DNA of 64,000 bases from an uncultured Lachnospiraceae bacterium. GTDB lineage: Bacteria > Bacillota > Clostridia > Lachnospirales > Lachnospiraceae. A program made the position numbers and the translations under genes. The notes beneath the pieces are model-generated. The model worked only from the letters and a program-made list of their open reading frames with translations, did not search any database and was not told the origin of the DNA. Each line of letters opens with the position of its first letter. Position 1 is the stretch's first letter. The stretch spans positions 62,001 through 126,000 of the forward strand of contig CACZJZ010000004.1 in assembly GCA_902781655.1 (NCBI GenBank), given 5' to 3'. Of the stretch, positions 44,801 to 52,807 are shown in pieces.

Positions 44801-46386
44801 TCCGTCACAATCTTCTCCCGCAGGGAGTCGATCGGCGGATTGGTGACCTGCGCAAACAATTCCTTGAAATAATTGCAGAGCAGCTGATGATGGTTGTCGA
44901 TCACCGCGAGCGGCACGTCGTGTCCCATGGACACGGTCGGCTCCACGGCGTTCTCCGCCATCGGCAGGATGTCGTCGCGCACATCCTCATAGGTATAGCC
45001 GAAGACCTTGTACAACCGGTCCCGCATCTCCTGCGTGTTGGTCGGAATTTTCTTGTTCGGGATCGGGAGCTTTGACAGGTGCAGCAGATTGATATCCAGC
45101 CACTCGCCATAGGGCTGCCGCTCCGCGTAGTATCTCTTGCACTCCTCGTCAGAGATGATGCGCTTCTGCTTCGTGTCCACAAGGAGAATCCGCCCCGGCT
45201 CAAGGCGGCTCTTCTTCACGACATGCTCCGGCGCGATGTCGAGCACGCCCACCTCCGAGGACAAAATCAGCCTGTTGTCGTCCGTGATGTAGTACCGGGA
45301 CGGGCGCAGACCGTTGCGGTCGAGCGTCGCCCCGACCAGATCTCCGTCGGAGAACAGAATCGCCGCAGGTCCGTCCCACGGCTCCATCATCGTCGCGTAG
45401 TAATGGTAGAAATCCTTCCGTTCCTGATCCATGAACGTATTGTGCTTCCACGGCTCCGGAATCGTCACCATCATCGCAAGCGGCAGATCCATGCCGTTCA
45501 TATACAGGAACTCGAGCGTGTTGTCCAGCATCGCGGAATCAGAGCCTGTTTTCTGAACGACAGGATAGATTTTGTCGAGATCCTTCTCCATGATCGGAGA
45601 ATTCATGGTTTCCTCGCGGGCAAGCATACGGTCGATATTGCCGCGGATGGTATTGATCTCGCCATTGTGCGCGATCATCCGGTACGGGTGCGCGCGGTTC
45701 CAGGACGGCGTGGTGTTGGTCGAGAAACGGGAATGCACGATGGCGATCGCTGTCCGGTACGCTTCGCTCTGCAGATCCTGATAGAAGCGCCGCAGCTGGC
45801 TCACCAGAAACATTCCCTTGTAGACCACAGTGCGGGAGGACAGAGAGCAGATGTAGGTGTCCTCGGAACTCTGCTCGAATTCGCGTCTGACGACATACAG
45901 TCTGCGGTCAAACTCAATTCCCTTCTCCACGTCCTTCGGTCGTCCGATGAAGCACTGGCAGATGCAGGGCATGCAGTCCCGCGCCGGTGCGCCGAGAATA
46001 TCCGGATTGGTAGGAACCTGCCTCCAGCCGAGGAAGGGCAGTCCTTCCTTCTCCGTGATGACCTTCAGCATCCGCATGGCGAAGGTCCGTTTCAGGGTGT
46101 CCTGCGGCAGAAAGCACATTCCGATGCCGTAGTCTCCCTCGCCGAGAGACTCCGCGTCCGGAATGCCGGCCTCCTTCATCGCCCCTGCAAAGAAGCTGTG
46201 GCTGATCTGCAGCAGAATGCCGACGCCGTCGCCCACGCGACCGGTTGCATCCTTTCCTGCCCGGTGCTCCAGCTTTTCCACAATGTGCAGGGCGTCGTCC
46301 AGCACCCGGTAATCCTTATGCCCGTCGATGTTGACGATGACGCCGATGCCGCAGGCATCATGTTCTCTGATCAGTGGTCTTGCCAT
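41845..46386 (-). CDS. gltB: Glutamate synthase large subunit
   Basis: 1513 residues, full length. Converts glutamine and 2-oxoglutarate to two glutamates. A class II amidotransferase domain begins at [13 protein letters not shown] with the nucleophile Cys after a short propeptide. The central and FMN domains follow ([59 protein letters not shown]). The 3Fe-4S cysteine cluster is [22 protein letters not shown], and the C-terminal beta-helix is Gly-rich. ATG 46386 ([10 protein letters not shown]) has AAAGGAAG five bases upstream; the frame is open to 46443. Second gene of the glnN operon. Confidence 0.97.
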   Translation of the reverse strand: [1513 protein letters not shown]

Positions 46387-46410
46387 GTCTTCTTCCTTTA
46401 CAATACGGAA

Positions 46411-46467
46411 ACGGAAAGTCCCTGTGGAGGCACCGGGAAGCACCCGGCCCGCGCCTGAACTTTCCGT
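46411..46467 (-). other. Structured hairpin between glnN and gltB
   Basis: 9-bp perfect outer stem (46411-46419, 46459-46467) enclosing CCGGG...CCCGG (46433-46437, 46443-46447). No U-run follows on the minus strand, so an RNA processing or stability element is more likely than a terminator. Confidence 0.6.
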
Positions 46468-46504
46468 CTGTCAATATTGGCCGCAGTCCCGCCGGGCTTC
46501 TGAT

Positions 46505-48622
46505 TTACCGCAGAGAGAACAGCAGCTCGCCATATGTCGGATACGGCAGATACGCCTCAGGGATGAGAGCTTCCGCCGCGTCCACATGTCTGCGGAGCTC
46601 ATCCATGTCCGCCAGAATGGTGTCGTGATAGTACTTTGCCACATGGAGAACATCCGCGTCAGACTCCGCTCGCTTCGTATCCACTCCCAGCTTTGTCAGA
46701 GCGGCATCGATCGCATCCGCCTCGGTGTCGAGCGTGGACAGCACGTCCGTCTCGACCGTACACTTCGCGGACGGAAGGACCGCCTTCTTGCCGCTCATCT
46801 CCTCCGTCAGCGCCTTTTCATAGGATACGAGTCCGGAGATGAAATCCTTGCGGACCATTTCCTGCATGGTCAGTGACTCGATGTGCACCGTCTTGCTGTA
46901 ATTCTCAAGGAAGATCTCATAGCGGCTCTCCAGCTCACTCCTGGTGAAGACCTTGTGCTTCGTGAAGAGCTCGACGCTCTTCTCCGAGATAAGATGCGGC
47001 ATTGCCTCCGGCAGGGACTTGAGGTTATAGAGGCCTCTCTTCTCCGCCTCAGCAACCCATTCGTCGGTGTAGCCGTTGCCATTGAACAGCACCTTCTTGT
47101 GCTCGTCCAGCAGCTCCTTGAGCAGCTTCTTCAGCTCCGCGTCAAAATTCTCCTTCGGGACATCCTTCAAGGCGTCGTAGATGTCGGACAGTGCCTCTGC
47201 AACCGCAGTATTCAACACAATGTTGGGGTCTGCGACCGACAGTGCGGAACCCGGCATACGGAACTCGAACTTGTTACCCGTGAAAGCGAACGGCGAGGTC
47301 CGGTTGCGGTCCGTGGTGTCCCGCATGATATGCGGCAGCACTGCGGCGCCCATGCCCATGGGAGTTTTGCCGGTTCCCTTGAATGCCGTTCCGTCGTCGA
47401 TGCTCTTCAGCACAGCGGCGAGCTCATCGCCGACAAAGATCGAGATGATGGCCGGCGGCGCCTCGTTTGCGCCCAGACGGTGATCGTTGCCCGCCGTGGC
47501 GACCGAACAGCGGAGCAGATCCGCGTATTCATCCACCGCGGTGATAACCGCCATCAGGAAGACCAGGAACTGCATATTTTGGTCCGGTGTCGCGCCCGGG
47601 TCGAGCAGATTGACGCCGGTGTCCGTGATAATGGACCAGTTGTTGTGCTTGCCGGAACCGTTGATGCCCTCAAACGGCTTCTCATGAAGCAGGCAGGCGT
47701 AATTATGCTTGTCCGCGACCTTCTTCATCATCTCCATCGTCAGCTGGTTGTGATCTACCGCGACGTTGGCCGTCTCGAAGACCGGTGCGAGTTCATGCTG
47801 GGACGGCGCGACCTCGTTGTGCTTGGTCTTGGCCGGAACGCCGAGCTTCCACAGCTCCGTGTCGAGATCATGCATGTATTCGGACACCTTCGGCTTGAGA
47901 ACGCCGAAGTAATGATCCTCCATCTCCTGCCCCTTCGGAGCCGGCGCGCCGATCAGCGTACGGCCGCAGAGCAGCAGATCCTTTCTTTCCTTATACAGAT
48001 CCTTGTCTATCAGGAAATATTCCTGCTCGGAGCCCACGGTGGTGTCCACGTGGGAGACCTCATCAATGCCGAGGAGATGAAGCACCTTGACCGCCTCGGT
48101 GCTGAGTGCCTCCATGGAGCGGAGCAGGGGCGTCTTCTTGTCCAGCGCCTCGCCGCCGTAGGAGCAGAATGCGGTCGGAATGTACAACGTACCGTCCTTG
48201 ATGAAGGCCGGCGAGGACGGATCCCATGCCGTATATCCTCTGGCCTCGAACGTCGCGCGCAGTCCGCCGGACGGGAAGCTGGAAGCATCCGGTTCGCCCT
48301 TCACCAGCTCCTTGCCGGAAAAGTCGAGAACCACGCCGCCGTCCCCGGTGGGAGAAATGAAGCTGTCGTGCTTTTCTGCCGTCAGGCCTGTCATCGGCTG
48401 GAACCAGTGCGTATAGTGCGTCGCGCCGTGCTCGATCGCCCAGTTCTTCATGACAGCTGCGACCGTGTTGGCGACATCCAGTTCCAGATGCGTTCCGTTC
48501 TTGATGGTCTGATGCACCGCACGGTACACATCCTTAGGAAGGCGTTCCTTCATGACCCTGTCATTGAAGACCAGGCTGCCGTACAGTTCGGGGATGCTCT
48601 TCGTGCTTCCTGTCTCTTCCAT
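46505..48622 (-). CDS. glnN: Glutamine synthetase type III
   Basis: 705 residues, the usual size of the large GSIII class found in Bacteroidetes and Clostridia. Makes glutamine from glutamate, ammonia and ATP. Motifs: THYTHWFQPMTGLTAEKHDSF and FSGKELVKGEPDASSFPSGGLRATFEARGYTAWD at the N-terminus, GSEQEYFLID (metal-binding Glu), KHNEVAPSQHELAPVFE, EKPFEGINGSGKHNNWS (His of the active site), and PFAFTGNKFEFRMPGSA. ATG 48622 follows GAGGAGG. First gene of glnN-gltB-gltD-amt, behind a consensus promoter and an attenuator-like leader. Confidence 0.96.
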   Translation of the reverse strand: MEETGSTKSIPELYGSLVFNDRVMKERLPKDVYRAVHQTIKNGTHLELDVANTVAAVMKNWAIEHGATHYTHWFQPMTGLTAEKHDSFISPTGDGGVVLDFSGKELVKGEPDASSFPSGGLRATFEARGYTAWDPSSPAFIKDGTLYIPTAFCSYGGEALDKKTPLLRSMEALSTEAVKVLHLLGIDEVSHVDTTVGSEQEYFLIDKDLYKERKDLLLCGRTLIGAPAPKGQEMEDHYFGVLKPKVSEYMHDLDTELWKLGVPAKTKHNEVAPSQHELAPVFETANVAVDHNQLTMEMMKKVADKHNYACLLHEKPFEGINGSGKHNNWSIITDTGVNLLDPGATPDQNMQFLVFLMAVITAVDEYADLLRCSVATAGNDHRLGANEAPPAIISIFVGDELAAVLKSIDDGTAFKGTGKTPMGMGAAVLPHIMRDTTDRNRTSPFAFTGNKFEFRMPGSALSVADPNIVLNTAVAEALSDIYDALKDVPKENFDAELKKLLKELLDEHKKVLFNGNGYTDEWVAEAEKRGLYNLKSLPEAMPHLISEKSVELFTKHKVFTRSELESRYEIFLENYSKTVHIESLTMQEMVRKDFISGLVSYEKALTEEMSGKKAVLPSAKCTVETDVLSTLDTEADAIDAALTKLGVDTKRAESDADVLHVAKYYHDTILADMDELRRHVDAAEALIPEAYLPYPTYGELLFSLR

Positions 48623-48645
48623 AATGTATCCTCCTCGTCGTTAGT

Positions 48646-48663
48646 CTGCACGAATCTGTGCAG
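48646..48663 (-). other. Hexaloop hairpin near the glnN ribosome site
   Basis: Perfect 6-bp stem CTGCAC/GTGCAG around loop AGATTC on the minus strand, just after the leader terminator. The loop has A at position 1 but T at position 4, so it is not a consensus ANTAR loop. Confidence 0.5.
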
Positions 48664-48670
48664 TCTTTTA

Positions 48671-48720
48671 CAAAGAAAGGCGCTGCAAAATCCATCCTGC
48701 CTATGGATTTTCCAAGCGCC
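48671..48720 (-). terminator. Attenuator-type hairpin in the glnN leader
   Basis: GGCGCT/AGCGCC outer stem (48715-48720, 48679-48684) with an inner 9-bp AAAATCCAT/ATGGATTTT stem (48703-48711, 48687-48695), followed on the minus strand by TTTCTTTG. It forms 10 to 50 bases after the predicted transcription start, well before the glnN start codon. Confidence 0.7.
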
Positions 48721-48727
48721 GTTGCTT
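48714..48727 (-). promoter_or_regulatory. Hexaloop hairpin at the 5' end of the glnN leader (ANTAR-type candidate)
   Basis: On the minus strand AAGC, loop AACGGC, GCTT: a 4-bp stem with a six-base loop, A at 1 and G at 4. Its 3' arm overlaps the outer arm of the leader terminator. A second loop in the terminator region, AUCC[AUAGGCA]GGAU, keeps A1 and G4 but has seven bases. Confidence 0.45.
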
Positions 48728-48736
48728 TATGCGCCT

Positions 48737-48764
48737 ATTATACACACTCATCCCGGAGTGTCAA
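48737..48764 (-). promoter_or_regulatory. Consensus sigma-70 promoter of the glnN operon
   Basis: On the minus strand TTGACA (48759-48764), a 16-base spacer, TATAAT (48737-48742). Both hexamers are perfect. Predicted start near 48730, leader about 108 bases. A strong promoter fits control by attenuation rather than by activation. Confidence 0.88.
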
Positions 48765-48794
48765 GAGAGATGTATGCCTGTATACAATTTGCTC

Positions 48795-48823
48795 TTGACA
48801 CCGGCGTCCACCCGCATCATAAT
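48795..48823 (+). promoter_or_regulatory. Promoter of asnB
   Basis: TTGACA (48795-48800), a 17-base spacer and CATAAT (48818-48823). It faces away from the glnN promoter with 30 bases between the two -35 boxes. Predicted start near 48830; leader about 157 bases. Confidence 0.78.
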
Positions 48824-48885
48824 CATGGAAAACGCTGGAGCGCCGGTTTGAAGACTGCTGCCGGCCCCTGCGGATAAGCGGAAGC

Positions 48886-48935
48886 AAGCGGCAATGGCGC
48901 CGGTTATTTTGTTGTGCCATTGCCGCTTTTATTTT
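48886..48935 (+). terminator. Intrinsic terminator (attenuator) in the asnB leader
   Basis: Perfect 13-bp stem (48886-48898 with 48916-48928), a 17-base loop and a T-rich tail (TTATTTT). It lies between the asnB promoter and start codon, so it must be bypassed for expression. The sequence GCGCCGGTT occurs both upstream (about 48840) and in the loop, and GCCGGC between them could pair with either. Confidence 0.85.
48889..48902 (+). promoter_or_regulatory. Hexaloop hairpin overlapping the asnB attenuator (ANTAR-type candidate)
   Basis: CGGC, loop AATGGC, GCCG: a 4-bp GC-only stem with a six-base loop, A at 1 and G at 4. It uses most of the terminator 5' arm, so it would act as an antiterminator if stabilised. 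No second consensus hexaloop was found upstream. Confidence 0.45.
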
Positions 48936-48986
48936 GGTTCTGCCGTGTGACCTGCGGTCAGTGCCGTGAAAAAGGAGAGCTTACCC

Positions 48987-50573
48987 ATGTGTTCCATTCT
49001 TGCGTACTGCGGAAAATCCGCGGACATTGAAACCGTTCAGAAGATGCTTCAGGAAACGACCTCCAGAGGTCCGGACGATTCCCGGATTCTGAATACAGGC
49101 AATGGATACCTTGGCTTCAACCGGCTTGCCATCATGGGACTGACTGCATCCGGCATGCAGCCGTTCACGCTGAACGGCAGTGCCGTCGTCTGCAACGGCG
49201 AGATCTACGGCTTCCGTCCGCTGCGGGACTATCTGAAGCTGAACGGCTATACCTTCGCCAGCGACAGCGACTGCGAAATTCTTCTTCCTTTATATGAGAA
49301 GGTCGGCGTATCCATGTTCCGCATGCTCGACGCCGAGTTCGCCCTCGTCCTCTACGACGCCAGACAGAACACCTACATCGCCGCCCGCGATCCGATCGGC
49401 ATCCGTCCTCTCTATTACGGATATGATAAGAATCAGGTGATCGTGTTCGCCTCCGAGCCGAAGAACCTGATCGGCGTCTGTGACCGCATCATGCCCTTCC
49501 CTCCCGGCCATTATTATAAGGATGGCCGCTTCATCTGCTACCGGGACATGAGCGATGTGGAATACTACTCCCACGACGACATGGATACCATCAGCCGGAA
49601 CATTCATGACCGCCTGATGCGCGGCATCGGGAAGCGCCTCGACGCCGACGCGCCGGTAGGCTTCCTGCTCTCCGGCGGCCTTGATTCCTCCCTGGTCTGC
49701 GGCGCCGCCGCCAAAATTTTCGACAAGCCGCTCGAGACATTCTCTGTCGGCATGGACATTGATGCCATAGACCTCAAGTACGCACGCGAGGTCGCGGAGT
49801 ATATCCACAGCAATCATCACGAGGTCATCATCTCCCGGGACGATGTCATTCGGGCTCTAGATCCCGTCATCCACGCGCTCGGAACCTATGACATCACCAC
49901 CATCCGCGCCTCCATCGGCATGTACCTCGTCTGCAAATGGATTCATGAGAACACCGATATCCGGGTCCTCCTGACCGGCGAAATCTCCGACGAGCTGTTC
50001 GGATACAAATATACGGATTTTGCACCGGATGCCGAGGCCTTCCAGAAGGAGGCCGAGAAGCGCATCCGCGAGCTTCACATGTACGATGTGCTCCGCGCCG
50101 ACCGCTGTATCTCCGTGAACTCCCTTGAGGCGCGCGTACCGTTCGGCGATCTCGATTTTGTCGATTACGTCATGCACATCGATCCGGAAAAGAAGCTCAA
50201 CCGCTACGGCATCGGCAAGTATCTGCTCCGCCACGCATTCGAGGAGGACGCGCTCATCCCGCACAACATCCTGATGCGTGAGAAGGCCGCGTTCTCCGAT
50301 GCCGTCGGCCACAGCCTCCGCAACGACATCATCGACTACGCAAACGCCCATTACACCGACGGGGAATTCGAAGAGAAGCGCCGCAGGTACACGCACGCCC
50401 AGCCCTTCACGAAGGAATCGCTGCTCTACCGCGAGATCTTTGAAAAGTACTACCCGGGACAGAGCGAGATGGTCGTCGGCTTCTGGATGCCGAACCGCGA
50501 CTGGGCCGGCCTCGAGAACGTCAACGATCCCAGCGCCCGCGTCCTCTCCAACTACGGCGCTTCCGGCGTCTGA
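48987..50573 (+). CDS. asnB: Asparagine synthetase B (glutamine-hydrolysing)
   Basis: 528 residues. Converts aspartate to asparagine with glutamine and ATP. It begins MCSILAYCG with Cys2 as the amidotransferase nucleophile, then RGPDDSRI, FNRLAIMG and VVCNGEIYG. The synthetase domain has the PP-loop LLSGGLDSSLVCG, LLTGEISDELFGYKY and LEARVPFGDLDFVDYVM. ATG 48987 has AAGGAG nine bases upstream; starting at 48966 would bury the catalytic Cys. Divergent from glnN and likely co-regulated with it. Confidence 0.96.
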   Translation: MCSILAYCGKSADIETVQKMLQETTSRGPDDSRILNTGNGYLGFNRLAIMGLTASGMQPFTLNGSAVVCNGEIYGFRPLRDYLKLNGYTFASDSDCEILLPLYEKVGVSMFRMLDAEFALVLYDARQNTYIAARDPIGIRPLYYGYDKNQVIVFASEPKNLIGVCDRIMPFPPGHYYKDGRFICYRDMSDVEYYSHDDMDTISRNIHDRLMRGIGKRLDADAPVGFLLSGGLDSSLVCGAAAKIFDKPLETFSVGMDIDAIDLKYAREVAEYIHSNHHEVIISRDDVIRALDPVIHALGTYDITTIRASIGMYLVCKWIHENTDIRVLLTGEISDELFGYKYTDFAPDAEAFQKEAEKRIRELHMYDVLRADRCISVNSLEARVPFGDLDFVDYVMHIDPEKKLNRYGIGKYLLRHAFEEDALIPHNILMREKAAFSDAVGHSLRNDIIDYANAHYTDGEFEEKRRRYTHAQPFTKESLLYREIFEKYYPGQSEMVVGFWMPNRDWAGLENVNDPSARVLSNYGASGV

Positions 50574-50659
50574 CATCCGGCGTCTGCCGGATTGATACCC
50601 TCCGCCGCATTTTCTGCGTCCGCGCGCAGAGTCCTTCCGGGCTTTCCCCGGAAGAGACG

Positions 50660-51595
50660 TCACTGCCCGCTGTCCGGAATATCCGGAATCAGCTCTACAT
50701 ACAGCTGGTCAAAATCCTTCCGCAGCGCCTCCTGAATTTTGCTGCGGATAGATGCCCAATGACGCACATCGATCGTGCTCGTCACCTTGTCCGGGGTGAC
50801 ATATACCTCGACCCACACCTTCCGGCCGGTCTTGATGACATCGAGGAAGGAGCATGTGTACGGATAGGTCTCCATCGACCGGTCCACGGCATCCCGGATC
50901 ATCGTCATGGTCTCCTCATCCGGCGCAAACAGCACCAGATTGCGGAAGCCACTTCCGATCGAGGCAATCGGCTCCCGGATGAGCACCACTGCCATCCCAA
51001 GTGCCACGCCGGAATCGATGTAGGGGATAATCCCGGAGAGCGGTGTGTGTTTCAGAACGATCTGGGACAGAAACGCCAGAGACACGCCCATGCTGCTCAC
51101 AATATCCTGCTTCCACAGATACAGCTCGGACTGGATCGTCGGAGAGGTGTACCGTCGGCTCTCAATCCGCAGAAAGACATACACCGCAATGCACAGAAGT
51201 CCGATCGCCATCTCATAGAGCGCGACGCCGCTGTAATTGACCGTATGGCCTCCGGATAAAATGACGCGGACGTTCTCCACGATCATCGTCACCGTCACTG
51301 CCAGCAGAATACCATATTTGAAGATCAGAAACAGGGATTCCAGCTGAGAATACCCGTAGGGGTGCTTCTCCGTCACCGGCTTGTACAGCAGTGGCACCAG
51401 AACCAGAAACGGACCCAGAAGAATCAGGTCGGCACAGTCATACACACCGTCCATCAACACGGAATAAGAATGAAGCAGCAGTGCCATCACTACCTCGGTG
51501 ATCGTGAACAGCGCGCTGCACAGGAACGAAAAGCGAAGGATTCTCTCCTCCGCTTTTTCTTTTGCTGTAATATTTCGTTCGGCCTTCTGTTTCAT
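50660..51595 (-). CDS. Cation diffusion facilitator family transporter
   Basis: 311 residues. Six hydrophobic segments precede a cytoplasmic C-terminal domain (VWVEVYVTPDKVTSTIDVRHW), the CDF layout. Helix two carries the metal pair Asp-x-x-x-Asp in MDGVYDCAD, and HPYGYSQLESL follows helix three. The helix-five site, normally HxxxD, reads LWKQDIVSS, keeping the Asp but not the His, so metal preference may differ from zinc. ATG 51595 is favoured: GGAG lies seven bases upstream and it begins four bases after the aroF stop. Confidence 0.85.
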   Translation of the reverse strand: MKQKAERNITAKEKAEERILRFSFLCSALFTITEVVMALLLHSYSVLMDGVYDCADLILLGPFLVLVPLLYKPVTEKHPYGYSQLESLFLIFKYGILLAVTVTMIVENVRVILSGGHTVNYSGVALYEMAIGLLCIAVYVFLRIESRRYTSPTIQSELYLWKQDIVSSMGVSLAFLSQIVLKHTPLSGIIPYIDSGVALGMAVVLIREPIASIGSGFRNLVLFAPDEETMTMIRDAVDRSMETYPYTCSFLDVIKTGRKVWVEVYVTPDKVTSTIDVRHWASIRSKIQEALRKDFDQLYVELIPDIPDSGQ

Positions 51596-51599
51596 CTCC

Positions 51600-52637
51600 T
51601 TACTCCAGTTCGTCCGCCAGTTCATAAATCAGCCGTTCGCTCTTGTCCCAGCCGAGGCAGGGATCCGTGATGGACTTCCCATAGACGCCTTCCCCGATCT
51701 TCTGACTGCCATCCTCCAGATAACTCTCGATCATCAGGCCCCTGACCAGGCCGCGGATATCCTGTGACATCCTCATGCTGTGCAGCACATCCTTGGCAAT
51801 ACGGATCTGCTCAAGGTACTGCTTGCCCGAATTCGAGTGGTTGCAGTCCACGATCACAGCCGGATTCTCCAGATCCGTCTTCTGATATTCGTCGTACAGG
51901 TTTTGAAGGTCCTCATAGTGATAGTTTGGATGGCTGCGCCCGAACCGGTCCACATAGCCCCGCAGAATGGCGTGTGCGTACGGATTGCCCGTCGTCTGCA
52001 CCTCCCAGCCGCGGTAGATGAATTTCTGCCGGCTCTGCGCCGCCACCATGGCGTTCATCATCACAGCGATATCGCCGCCGGTCGGATTCTTCATGCCCGC
52101 AGGAATGCCGATGCCGCTCGCCACCATGCGGTGCAGCTGATCCTCCACCGAGCGCGCGCCGATCGCCACATAGCTGAGCAGATCGGACAGATAGCGGTGA
52201 TTCTCCGGATAGAGCATCTCCTCCGCGCAGGTGAAACCGGTCTCCCGGATCACCCGGCTGTGCATCTCGCGGATCGCGATCAGCCCCGCCAGCATGTCCT
52301 CTCCCTTGTCGGGATCCGGCTGATGCAGCATGCCCTTATAGCCGACGCCCTTTGTGCGCGGCTTGTTGGTGTAAACACGCGGAATGATAAAAATTTTATC
52401 CTTCACCTTCTCCTGCACCCGAGCGAGCCGCGTCATATACTCGAGCACCGCGTCCTCCCGGTCTGCAGAGCACGGCCCGATGATCAGAAGAAAACGAGGA
52501 TCCTCGCCGCGGAAAATTCTGGCGATCTCCTCATCCCGCTGCTCCTTGATCTCACGGATTTTCTCCGTCACCGGAAACTGCTTCTTTAGATCCGCCGGAA
52601 TCGGAAGCTTCCGGATAAATTCCATCTGCATCTCCAT
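51600..52637 (-). CDS. aroF: 3-deoxy-7-phosphoheptulonate synthase (class I DAHP synthase)
   Basis: 345 residues. First step of aromatic amino-acid synthesis. Motifs of the AroF/G/H class: LLIIGPCSADRE, IPRVYTNKPRTKGVGYKGM, AIGARSVEDQLHRMVASGI, GMKNPTGGDIAVM, VDCNHSNSGK and GLMIESYLEDGSQ. The N-terminal extension of this class, which carries the feedback site, is present. Which of Phe, Tyr or Trp inhibits it cannot be told. ATG 52637 has GAGGAG nine bases upstream; a nearby in-frame ATG at 52631 is possible. The CDF gene follows immediately. Confidence 0.95.
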   Translation of the reverse strand: MEMQMEFIRKLPIPADLKKQFPVTEKIREIKEQRDEEIARIFRGEDPRFLLIIGPCSADREDAVLEYMTRLARVQEKVKDKIFIIPRVYTNKPRTKGVGYKGMLHQPDPDKGEDMLAGLIAIREMHSRVIRETGFTCAEEMLYPENHRYLSDLLSYVAIGARSVEDQLHRMVASGIGIPAGMKNPTGGDIAVMMNAMVAAQSRQKFIYRGWEVQTTGNPYAHAILRGYVDRFGRSHPNYHYEDLQNLYDEYQKTDLENPAVIVDCNHSNSGKQYLEQIRIAKDVLHSMRMSQDIRGLVRGLMIESYLEDGSQKIGEGVYGKSITDPCLGWDKSERLIYELADELE

Positions 52638-52766
52638 AACGCCGCTCTCCTCTCGCCCCGCGGGGCTGCATGCTTAAAATCTGTCAGGCATTTGAAAAAA
52701 CTTTAACACAAACCTTCTTTCATTGCACGAAGTTCCACATCTTCCAAATCCATATTGCGATCCAAC

Positions 52767-52775
52767 ATTATATCA
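52767..52775 (-). promoter_or_regulatory. Extended -10 promoter of aroF
   Basis: Minus-strand TGA-TATAAT, a perfect -10 with a TG extension; no clear -35. Gives a leader of about 125 bases, containing a run of T at about 52694-52700 on the minus strand but no convincing hairpin. Confidence 0.45.
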
Positions 52776-52807
52776 TATCAATATTATTAACGCTTTATAA
52801 TATGTAT

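Noticed and set aside
46411-46467. ANTAR hexaloop in the gltB spacer
   Set aside because: The apical loop has five bases and no A1/G4 pattern.
48623-48730. Glutamine riboswitch (glnA RNA) in the glnN leader
   Set aside because: The conserved cores of that motif were not found; the leader is better explained by a terminator with a competing hairpin.
46883-48877. 664-codon plus-strand open frame
   Set aside because: Antisense to glnN and crosses its promoter.
48830-48986. T-box in the asnB leader
   Set aside because: No T-box sequence and no specifier stem could be found.
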